Assembly: GCA_016793065.1 (NCBI GenBank)
Contig: JAEULV010000010.1
Span: forward strand, 1-64,000
Reading direction: 5' to 3'
Length of the DNA: 64,000 nt
Origin: Hyphomicrobiaceae bacterium
GTDB taxonomy: Bacteria > Pseudomonadota > Alphaproteobacteria > Rhizobiales > Ancalomicrobiaceae
Shown: in pieces, positions 57,551 to 64,000 of the stretch
Numbering within the stretch: position 1 is the first letter of the stretch
Layout of the letters: every line of letters begins with the position of its first letter
The notes under the pieces: model-generated
Told to the model about the DNA's origin: nothing
What the model saw: only the letters and a program-made list of their open reading frames with translations
The model's database searches: none
Made by a program: the position numbers and the translations under genes

Positions 57551-58750
57551 ATGTCGCCTTCTTCTTCCACATTCGACCGCCCCGGAAAAGCCTTTCCGAC
57601 CGTGCTGCAGCTGATCCCGACGCTGGAGACCGGCGGCGCCGAGCGCACCACCCTCGATGTCGCCGCCGCCATCGTCGCCGCCGGCGGCCGGGCGCTGGTC
57701 GTCACCGTCGGCGGCCGGATGGTCGAGGAACTCAAGGCCTCCGGCGCCGAGGTCGTGCTGATGCCGGTCGCCGCCAAGAACCCGCTTGTCATCCTCGCCA
57801 ATGCCCGCCGGCTCGCCGGCCTCGTCCGCGATGCCGATGTCGACATCCTGCATGCCCGCTCGCGTGCGCCCGCCTGGTCGGCGCTCATCGCCGCGCGCCT
57901 GACGAAAGCCGCCTTCGTCACCACCTATCATGGCGCCTACAAGCAAGCCAACATGCTGAAGGCGCTCTATAATTCGTCCATGACCCGGGCCGATGCCATC
58001 ATCGCCAATTCCGACTGGACCCGTCGCCTGATCGTCGCCCGCCAGCCGGACGTCGCCGATCGCGTCACCGTCATCCATCGCGGCACCGATTTCGCCGGCT
58101 TCGACCGCGCCGCCATCGCCCCCGACCGCATCGCCGCGCTGCGCGCCGCCTGGGGCGTGGCGCCGACGGCCCGGCTCATCGTCAACCTCGCCCGCGTCAC
58201 CCGCTGGAAGGGCCAGCTGGTGCTGGTCGAGGCCGCCCGCCTCCTCGCCGCCCGCGGTATCGGCGACGTCGACCTGATCCTCGCCGGCGACGCCCAGGGC
58301 CGCGACGGCTACGTCGCCGAGGTCGAGGCGGCGATCGCCGCCGCGGGCCTGCGCGGCCGCATCCATCTCGTCGGCCATTGCGCCGATCCGGCCGCCGCCA
58401 TGGCCGCCGCCGATGTCGCCGTCGTCGCCTCGATCGAACCCGAGGCCTTTGGCCGCGCCGCCGTCGAGGCGCAGGCACTCGAAACCCCGGTCGTCGTCAC
58501 CGATCTCGGCGCCGTCGGCGAAACCGTCATCGGCCCCGAGCAGTCACCCGACGGATTCACCGGCTGGAAGGTCGCCGCCGGCGACGCCGACTCCATGGCA
58601 ACGGCCCTCGCCGCCGCCCTCGCCCTGCCGCAGGCCACCCGTGCCGAACTCGGCGCCCGCGCCCGCGCCCATGTCACCGCGCGGTTTTCGCTCCGCGCCA
58701 TGACCGACGCCACGCTCGCCGTCTATCGCTCGCTGCGCCAGCCGGCCTGA
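57551..58750 (+). CDS. Glycosyltransferase family 4
   Basis: 399 aa GT-B enzyme. N-terminal Rossmann domain with LIPTLETGGAERTTLDVAAA (acceptor side, the GGAE motif of many LPS/EPS transferases); C-terminal nucleotide-sugar domain with NLARVTRWKGQLVLVEA and the E-x7-E motif in SIEPEAFGRAAVEAQAL. A GGGGGA site precedes the ATG at 57551; the open frame runs back 87 codons without similarity. Probably works on lipopolysaccharide or exopolysaccharide at the inner membrane; sugar unknown. Confidence 0.9.
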   Translation: MSPSSSTFDRPGKAFPTVLQLIPTLETGGAERTTLDVAAAIVAAGGRALVVTVGGRMVEELKASGAEVVLMPVAAKNPLVILANARRLAGLVRDADVDILHARSRAPAWSALIAARLTKAAFVTTYHGAYKQANMLKALYNSSMTRADAIIANSDWTRRLIVARQPDVADRVTVIHRGTDFAGFDRAAIAPDRIAALRAAWGVAPTARLIVNLARVTRWKGQLVLVEAARLLAARGIGDVDLILAGDAQGRDGYVAEVEAAIAAAGLRGRIHLVGHCADPAAAMAAADVAVVASIEPEAFGRAAVEAQALETPVVVTDLGAVGETVIGPEQSPDGFTGWKVAAGDADSMATALAAALALPQATRAELGARARAHVTARFSLRAMTDATLAVYRSLRQPA

Positions 58751-58793
58751 CCGGTGGGCGCTTTCCGCCCCCGGACGCCCGGCGCCGGCGTGA

Positions 58794-59321
58794 TCAGACC
58801 GCCAACCGCTTGTAGAAGAACATCGCGGCGCAATAGGCCTTGCCGTCGCCGGTCAGGGCGAAGTCCGGGATCGCGCCGACCTCGCTCCAGCCGAGGCTCT
58901 TGTAAAGCGCGTGGGCGGCACTGCCTTCCTCGGTATCGAGCACCAGGAGCCAGCGCCCGCGCGCCGTCGCCTCGCCCTCAAGCCGCGTCAGCAGCGCCCG
59001 GGCGAGGCCCTGCCGCCGCGCCGCGCGATGCACCAGCATCTTGCCGATTTCGGCCCGATGCGGCTGGTTCGGCTTGGTGATGAGCTGCAGCTGCGCCGTT
59101 CCGACGATCCGCCCGTCGATCCGCGCCACCGCGACGATGATGTCGCCGGCTTCCACCGCCGGCGCGATCCCGTCCCAGAACCGCCGCGCCATGTCCGGCG
59201 GATAGGGCGCGACGAAATTGACCGAGGCGCCCCCCTCGACACAGTCGGACAACACGTCCGCCAGTCCGTCGATCGCCTCGGCATAGCCGCTGCGGCTCAG
59301 GATTTCGATCGAAGCCGTCAT
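58794..59321 (-). CDS. GNAT-family N-acetyltransferase
   Basis: 175 aa. The acetyl-CoA loop is in GKMLVHRAARRQGLARALL (R/Q-x-x-G-x-A form), followed by LLVLDTEEGSAAHALYKSLGW. The start at 59321 has GGAGG 5-9 nt upstream, while the frame extends 34 codons further. The substrate (small molecule or protein amine) cannot be told. It runs in the same direction as gpmA but behind that gene's terminator, so it is probably a separate unit. Confidence 0.9.
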   Translation of the reverse strand: MTASIEILSRSGYAEAIDGLADVLSDCVEGGASVNFVAPYPPDMARRFWDGIAPAVEAGDIIVAVARIDGRIVGTAQLQLITKPNQPHRAEIGKMLVHRAARRQGLARALLTRLEGEATARGRWLLVLDTEEGSAAHALYKSLGWSEVGAIPDFALTGDGKAYCAAMFFYKRLAV

Positions 59322-59424
59322 GCCCCCTCCGAGACGAGCGCGCCAAGGGCCGGTGCCGCCCCCGGTCCATCGGCGGCAGGATAGCCGCCCTCGCCGCCCG
59401 GCTTCAAGCACCTGCCGCGACAAT

Positions 59425-59459
59425 GAAAAGCCCGCCGGCTCCTGTGGCAGCCGGCGGGC
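59425..59459 (-). terminator. Terminator of gpmA
   Basis: On the minus strand an 11-bp stem GCCCGCCGGCT / AGCCGGCGGGC with loop GCCACAGG is followed by TTTTCATT, about 55 nt after the gpmA stop. Confidence 0.88.
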
Positions 59460-59513
59460 CTTTCCTGAATTGATGCGGCATGGCCGCCGCGAGGGGCTGG
59501 CCCCGGCGAGCGC

Positions 59514-60134
59514 TCAGGCCGCCAGATCCTGCTTGCTTTCCACCGATCCGTCGGCCTTCAGCCGGTAGACAATCGGCACGCCGGTGGCAAGTTCGCGCGC
59601 GATGATCGCCTCGCCGCTGAGGCCCTCGAGCTGCATGATCAGCGCCCGGAGCGAATTGCCATGGGCCGCGACCAGCACCCGCTTGCCGGCGAGCACGTCC
59701 GGCAGGATCGTCGCCTGATAGTATGGCAGCACCCGCGCCGCCGTATCCTTCAGGCTCTCGCCTCCCGGCGGCGGAATGTCGAACGACCGGCGCCAGATAT
59801 GCACCTGCTCGTCGCCCCAGCGCTTGCGCGCCTCGTCCTTGTTCAGCCCCGACAGGTCGCCATAGTCGCGCTCGTTCAGCGCCAGGTTCTTCACCGTCGC
59901 GAGGTCGGACTGGCCGATCTCGTTGAGGATCAGCTGGCAGGTGCGCTGCGCCCGGGTCAGGTCCGAGGTATAGGCGATATCGAATTCAAGCCCGAGCGCC
60001 TTCAGCTTCCGCCCGGCGGCAATCGCCTCGGTGACACCCTTTTCGGTCAGGTTCGGATCTTTCCAGCCGGTGAACAGGTTGAGCTTGTTCCACTCGCTCT
60101 CGCCGTGACGGCACAGCACCAACAGACGTTCCAT
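59514..60134 (-). CDS. gpmA: 2,3-bisphosphoglycerate-dependent phosphoglycerate mutase
   Basis: 206 aa glycolytic mutase. The phosphohistidine motif [10 protein letters not shown] has R9 and H10; [36 protein letters not shown] and the second histidine in [12 protein letters not shown] complete the active site. It is shorter than E. coli GpmA (250 aa), as usual in alphaproteobacteria. It lies downstream of dapB on the same strand, as in many Rhizobiales. Confidence 0.95.
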   Translation of the reverse strand: MERLLVLCRHGESEWNKLNLFTGWKDPNLTEKGVTEAIAAGRKLKALGLEFDIAYTSDLTRAQRTCQLILNEIGQSDLATVKNLALNERDYGDLSGLNKDEARKRWGDEQVHIWRRSFDIPPPGGESLKDTAARVLPYYQATILPDVLAGKRVLVAAHGNSLRALIMQLEGLSGEAIIARELATGVPIVYRLKADGSVESKQDLAA

Positions 60135-60397
60135 GTCCAGTCCCCAGTATTCAGTCCCAATATCCAGTTCCCGGGTCGCCGGTCCTCGGCAGGCCGAAAG
60201 CCGCTCCCGGTCGCTTCCTCAGCACGTTCCGCCCGGACGGAAGCAATCCGGAGGGAAAATTCCCGCGGAAGACGCCAAGCTCCAGCCTGGTCGGCCCGCA
60301 GGCCGGCCAGCTCGCTCAATCCGGCCGCCGAGCCGGCAAACCGCTCCCGCACCGGGCAAGCCGTCCGCCACGGGATCGCTCGCCCGGGCGACCGGTG

Positions 60398-60712
60398 TCA
60401 GGCGCCCTGCACCGCTTCCAGATGCCGCTCGGTCATGTCGGCCGCCAGTTCCGACATGTCCTCGAGGATCTTGTCGACGCGGGCATAGAATTCCGGATCC
60501 ATCACCGCCGCCGGATGCTCGTAGACATGGGTGCCGAAGGTTTCCATCGCGATCTTCAGCGCGATCAGCACCTCATGGAACCCCGGCGTGCCGGCCTTGT
60601 TCGCCGCCTCGAGATCCTCGAACGTCTCGTTGTCGTCAAGGAACATTTCCAGTTCCTCGATCGCTTCCTTGCGACGCTCTTCCAGCTCCGGCGAAATCTT
60701 GAACTTGCTCAT
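60398..60712 (-). CDS. Acidic small protein, unknown function
   Basis: 104 aa, strongly acidic and Met-rich, with predicted long helices (RRKEAIEELEMFLDDNETFE and ARVDKILEDMSELAADMTER). No family recognised and no cysteines, membrane segment or signal peptide. AAGGGAGA before the ATG supports expression. Its placement between gpmA and dapB is worth comparing across Rhizobiales. Might be a stress or chaperone-like protein; that is only a guess. Confidence 0.78.
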   Translation of the reverse strand: MSKFKISPELEERRKEAIEELEMFLDDNETFEDLEAANKAGTPGFHEVLIALKIAMETFGTHVYEHPAAVMDPEFYARVDKILEDMSELAADMTERHLEAVQGA

Positions 60713-60874
60713 CTGGTATCTCCCTTGTGGGTTAGAGCAAGATCCGGACGGATCGAACCGACCCGACCGGAAAAAGCCTGTGAAACAACGACCTTGAAAC
60801 CGGCATCGGCTTTCCGTCCCGAAACCGGCTTCCCGTCACCCTCCCCGGCCGGACCGGCCGGGCGAGGTCGAATG

Positions 60875-61687
60875 TCATCCATCCAGGCCGAGCACGTCGG
60901 CCATCGAATAGAGCCCGGGCTTGCGCCCGCGCGCCCACAGCGCCGCCTTGACCGCGCCGCGCGCGAAGATGCCGCGATCCTCCGCCACGTGGCGCAGTTC
61001 GATCCGTTCCTGCGGCCCCGCCAGCATCACCGTGTGATCGCCGACGACGCTGCCGCCGCGCAGGGTGGCAAAGCCGATGTCGCCGGGCGTCCGCGCGCCG
61101 GTGTGACCATCGCGCGACCGCACCGAGCGCTGCTTCAGATTGATCTCCCGGCCGCTCGCCGCCGCCTGGCCGAGCAGCAGCGCCGTGCCCGACGGCGCGT
61201 CGACCTTCATTCGATGGTGCATCTCCAGCACCTCGATGTCGAAATCCTCGTCGAGCGCCCGCGCCGCCTGCTTCACCAGCACCGCCAGCAGATTGACCCC
61301 GAGACTCATATTGCCGGACTTGACGATCGGCGCATGCCGCGCGGCGGTGCGGATCGCCTCGTCGTCGGCTTCCGAGCAACCCGTCGTCCCGATCACATGG
61401 GCGATGCGCGCCTGCGCCGCGATCTCGGCGAACGCCACCGATGCCGCCGGCGAGGTGAAGTCGATCACGCCTTCGGCCTTGGCGAAAACCGGCAGCGGAT
61501 CGTCGCCGATCGTCACCCCGAGCGGCCCGACCCCGGCCAGTTCGCCCGCGTCCTTGCCAAGCGCCGCCGCTCCTTCGCGATCGATCGCACCGGCAAGCGT
61601 CACCCCGTCCATGGCCTGGATCGCGCGAACCAGCGCCTGCCCCATACGGCCGCCGGCCCCGACGACAACCAGCTTCATCTCCGCCAT
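60875..61687 (-). CDS. dapB: 4-hydroxy-tetrahydrodipicolinate reductase
   Basis: 270 aa enzyme of the diaminopimelate-lysine branch. GAGGRMG (10-16) binds NAD(P)H, GTTGC (100-104) follows, and the catalytic H157/H158 and K161 lie in [19 protein letters not shown]. Same pathway as lysC in this window; the flux also feeds peptidoglycan. First of the run dapB - acidic protein - gpmA on the minus strand. Confidence 0.96.
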   Translation of the reverse strand: MAEMKLVVVGAGGRMGQALVRAIQAMDGVTLAGAIDREGAAALGKDAGELAGVGPLGVTIGDDPLPVFAKAEGVIDFTSPAASVAFAEIAAQARIAHVIGTTGCSEADDEAIRTAARHAPIVKSGNMSLGVNLLAVLVKQAARALDEDFDIEVLEMHHRMKVDAPSGTALLLGQAAASGREINLKQRSVRSRDGHTGARTPGDIGFATLRGGSVVGDHTVMLAGPQERIELRHVAEDRGIFARGAVKAALWARGRKPGLYSMADVLGLDG

Positions 61688-61840
61688 CTGTCACTCCACG
61701 CCCGGACGCGCCGGCAAGCTCATCGCGTGGTTGGGGTCATAACAGCACTGGCGACGTCGATAAAGCGAAATGACGGCAACAATGGCCGCAAGCGGCGTCG
61801 CCGCCCCCAAGTCGATCCAACAATTCCGCCACCCGAGGCG

Positions 61841-62128
61841 TCACACGCCTTCGACCAGGACGATCTCGGCAATGCCCGCCCCGGCCCGATGCGCCTTGGC
61901 CGACTGGTATTCCTCGGAATGATAGCAGTCGATGGCGGCCTGCAGGCTCGGGAACTCGATCACCACATTGCGCGGCCGCCCCTCGCCCTCCATCTGCTGG
62001 CAACTGCCGCCCCGCGCCAGGATCGTCGCGCCGTATTTCTTGAACGCGATCGGCGCCGCTTCCGCATAGAGCCGGTATTGCTGCGGATCAGTCACGCTCA
62101 CATGCGCGATCCAGTACCCCTTGGCCAT
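61841..62128 (-). CDS. DUF1330 domain protein
   Basis: 95 aa dimeric alpha/beta-barrel. MAKGYWIAHVSVTDPQQYRLY at the start, then ATILARGGSCQQMEGEGRP and VVIEFPSLQAAIDCYHSEEY, are DUF1330 hallmarks. Function of the family is unknown. GGAGGAC lies 6-11 nt before the ATG. Confidence 0.92.
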   Translation of the reverse strand: MAKGYWIAHVSVTDPQQYRLYAEAAPIAFKKYGATILARGGSCQQMEGEGRPRNVVIEFPSLQAAIDCYHSEEYQSAKAHRAGAGIAEIVLVEGV

Positions 62129-62274
62129 CTGTCGTCCTCCCGGTTGCCCGCCCCGGTCCGCGCCGCGGCGAGTATTTTACCATTTGGACGAAGTGTAGCG
62201 TGATTCCCGCCGGCCGCCAGCAAAACCCGCGATGTGGCCGCCGGGAAAGCAACCCGCGTCGCGGGTCGCGAACC

Positions 62275-62949
62275 TCAGACCACCGCGTTTGAAGGCTCGC
62301 TGATCTCCCGCTGGCGCTTCAGATAGACCCCGCGCTTTTCCATGTCCTTGAGGATCACGTACATTTCCGCAACCGTCAGCGCATCGTTGAAGGCGTCGTG
62401 CTGACTGAGCTCGCGCAAGCCCAGATCCTCGATGATCTTGGCGAAGCGCAGATCGATCTGGGTATTCTGCGCCGCATGGCCATACTTGCGATCGTAGTAG
62501 ATCTTCGAGACCTCGACCTGCTGGTTCGGCAGCGCGATGCCGAGCGTGTTGATCAGATACTTCGACAGCATCCGGCAATCGAAGTCGATCCAGTAGCCGA
62601 GGATCGGCCGCGGCCCGAGAAACCGCAGGAATTCCGGCAACACCTCGTCCATCGGCCGGCCGGCCTCGACGTCGACCGAGCGCAGCTGGTGCACCTTGAT
62701 CGATTCCGCCGTCATCTTGGCGTCGGGCTTGATCACCGCCTCGAACGTATCGCTGGTCAGGATCTTGTTGCCGCGAATCTTGATCGCGGCAATGGAAATC
62801 ACGTCGTCGACCCAAGGGTCGAAACCGGTCGTCTCGCAGTCGACCGAAACCACTTCGCCGGTGGTGTTCTCGTCGAACAGGAAGTCGAACTGCCGATCGC
62901 GCAGCGACATCCGGTCGATCAGGCGCCGAACCTTGCGGATGATGTTCAC
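62275..62949 (-). CDS. DEDDh 3'-5' exonuclease (DnaQ-like)
   Basis: 224 aa exonuclease with D37 and E39 in SVDCETTGF, the third acidic residue in GYWIDFDCRML (D122 or D124), and H184/D189 in SQHDAFNDALTVAEM. It resembles the epsilon subunit of DNA polymerase III but lacks the C-terminal alpha-binding tail, so it is not the replicative DnaQ. It begins 10 bp after the DUF294 nucleotidyltransferase gene; the two form a conserved pair of unknown role. Confidence 0.92.
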   Translation of the reverse strand: MNIIRKVRRLIDRMSLRDRQFDFLFDENTTGEVVSVDCETTGFDPWVDDVISIAAIKIRGNKILTSDTFEAVIKPDAKMTAESIKVHQLRSVDVEAGRPMDEVLPEFLRFLGPRPILGYWIDFDCRMLSKYLINTLGIALPNQQVEVSKIYYDRKYGHAAQNTQIDLRFAKIIEDLGLRELSQHDAFNDALTVAEMYVILKDMEKRGVYLKRQREISEPSNAVV

Positions 62950-62959
62950 GCTCGCCCCC

Positions 62960-64000
62960 TCAGAACATCGTCAGCTTGAAGTGGTTGCGCACCAGTTCCC
63001 GGAAGCGCTTCACCATCTTCAGCGACTCGCGCAGCAGGTCGCGATCGAGATTGCTCAGTTCCGAGGCCCGGATCAGCGATTCGCCCTCGGTCGTCCCCAG
63101 TCGCGCCGCCCTCAGCTGCGAGCGCACCCGCAGGCTCATGAAGAAGCGGAACGACGAGATCAGTTCGCGCTCGAACTCCTCGCCGAACTGCCCGAGCTTC
63201 GCCAGCGCGTGGATCCGGTCCACCGTCGACGGCGCCATCAGCCCCTTGTCGATCGCCAGCGAGCGCACGCCGTGCACGATCGGGAACGTGCCCGACTTCT
63301 TGATGTCGATGATCTCTTCCCGCCCGACCGTCGCCATCACCGTCGCCAGCACGCCGCCGGTTCCGGGAAACTGGTCGATCGCCTTGGCGAAATTGGCGAT
63401 CAGCACCGCCTCGCCGCGCATCAGCTCGATCATCCGCATCTTGGCGCGCGGCACCAGATCCGACCGGCCGGCAACGCCGATGGCATCGAAGAAGATGCCG
63501 AGATTGATCGAGCTCTCCGGATCGGGATCGTACACCCAGCGCTTCAGCTGCGCCTCGAACGTGTCGATGGTGCACGACCAGATCGGGTTCGACACCATGA
63601 CGTTGCCCGGGCATGGCGGGAAGCCGAATCGCTGCAGCGCGCCGGAGAATTCCGCGCGGAAATGGTTGATCGTGTCCTCACCCACCGGCACCGACAAAAG
63701 CAGGCCGTTGTCCTGGTCGGTGCGCACCGTCTGCTCGCCGCGCCCTTCCGACCCCATGATCATCAGCGCGCCGAATTCGCGGATCGATTCCGGCGCGACG
63801 AGGTCGAACAGCTTGGCGATCAGGCGGCGGTTGAGGTCCGAGGTGATCTCGGCGATATCCTCGACCTTGACCCCCTGCTTGTGCAGCCGCTCCACCTGCG
63901 CCTGGATGTCGCGCGCCGGCGCCGCCAGATCGTCGGTCGTCCGCGCCCGGTCGATGCGGCCGGGAATGAGCTGCGAATTGCCGGCGAACAGGCCGAGCAG
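62960..64000 (-). CDS. DUF294 nucleotidyltransferase, CBS-type (partial)
   Basis: C-terminal 346 residues of a gene that runs off the right edge; the frame is open to position 64000. The nucleotidyltransferase motif is GSEGRGEQTVRTDQDNGLL (DUF294), followed by the DUF294_C all-helical substrate-binding part. Full-length relatives have an N-terminal cyclic-nucleotide-binding domain and two CBS domains, expected beyond the edge. The residues before the first internal ATG fit the family (LLGLFAGNSQLIPGRID), so 63895 is not the true start. Followed after 10 bp by the exonuclease gene. Confidence 0.88.
   Translation of the reverse strand: MLGLFAGNSQLIPGRIDRARTTDDLAAPARDIQAQVERLHKQGVKVEDIAEITSDLNRRLIAKLFDLVAPESIREFGALMIMGSEGRGEQTVRTDQDNGLLLSVPVGEDTINHFRAEFSGALQRFGFPPCPGNVMVSNPIWSCTIDTFEAQLKRWVYDPDPESSINLGIFFDAIGVAGRSDLVPRAKMRMIELMRGEAVLIANFAKAIDQFPGTGGVLATVMATVGREEIIDIKKSGTFPIVHGVRSLAIDKGLMAPSTVDRIHALAKLGQFGEEFERELISSFRFFMSLRVRSQLRAARLGTTEGESLIRASELSNLDRDLLRESLKMVKRFRELVRNHFKLTMF

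Noticed and set aside
62275-62949. Replicative DnaQ (epsilon subunit)
   Set aside because: No C-terminal polymerase-binding tail and the context is a DUF294 gene.

Overview
The window is chromosomal DNA from a high-GC alphaproteobacterium, most likely of the order Hyphomicrobiales (Rhizobiales). The evidence is base composition (strong G/C third positions throughout), the gene order lysC-ptsP-prfA-prmC-DUF4167-clpB, the pairs rplM-rpsI, rpsO-pnp and dapB/gpmA, a PTS-Ntr enzyme I with a GAF domain, and GlnD of typical alphaproteobacterial length. I see no insertion sequence, prophage, CRISPR array, rRNA or replication origin. It is mostly core genome with a few accessory pockets.

Layout. 0-8.3 kb: polyphosphate kinase 2, a low-GC islet with one orphan gene carrying a HEPN-like Rx4H motif, transaldolase, galE, glutamyl-Q tRNA synthetase, an AlkA-type glycosylase and a CocE/NonD hydrolase. 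8.4-11.1 kb: a FIST-domain protein (TTG start) coupled to a hybrid histidine kinase, which looks like a NosP/NahK nitric-oxide sensing pair. 11.4-16.3 kb: a coxG-S-L-M cluster whose large subunit carries the form II active-site loop AYRGAGR. 16.4-19.6 kb: L,D-transpeptidase, CoA-binding protein, small membrane protein, an enoyl-CoA hydratase-like protein and a thioesterase. 19.8-26.6 kb: rplM-rpsI, the 5-oxoprolinase operon pxpABC, rpsO and pnp, then a short 33-bp tandem repeat. 26.6-32.5 kb: chemoreceptor, leucyl aminopeptidase, TadD-like lipoprotein, AhpD-like protein and an ArsR regulator with the two-cysteine spacing of SqrR/BigR persulfide sensors. 32.7-44.4 kb: glnD, a MarR-NlpC/P60 pair, tRNA-Thr, ftsY, a GT2 glycosyltransferase, a LuxR-type regulator, tRNA-Leu, a hydrolase, a DedA-like protein, dsbB and lysC. 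44.7-53.7 kb: ptsP, prfA, prmC, a structured leader, a DUF4167 gene and clpB. 54.1-64 kb: deoA-deoB nucleoside salvage, hydrolase, GT4, GNAT, gpmA, an acidic orphan protein, dapB, DUF1330, a DnaQ-like exonuclease and a truncated DUF294 nucleotidyltransferase running off the right edge.

How the genes work together. Translation and RNA turnover (L13, S9, S15, PNPase, RF1 and its methylase PrmC, GluQ-RS, two tRNAs), nitrogen signalling (GlnD, PtsP), lysine/diaminopimelate synthesis (lysC, dapB) and envelope functions (L,D-transpeptidase, NlpC/P60, DsbB, FtsY, glycosyltransferases) form the housekeeping core. The sensory and accessory layer consists of the NosP/NahK-like pair, the SqrR/BigR-like regulator, the form II CODH-like cluster and the HEPN-like islet. 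The best candidates for undescribed biology are the HEPN-like islet and the structured RNA-like leader in front of the DUF4167 gene. All structure calls are by eye; nothing was computed or searched.
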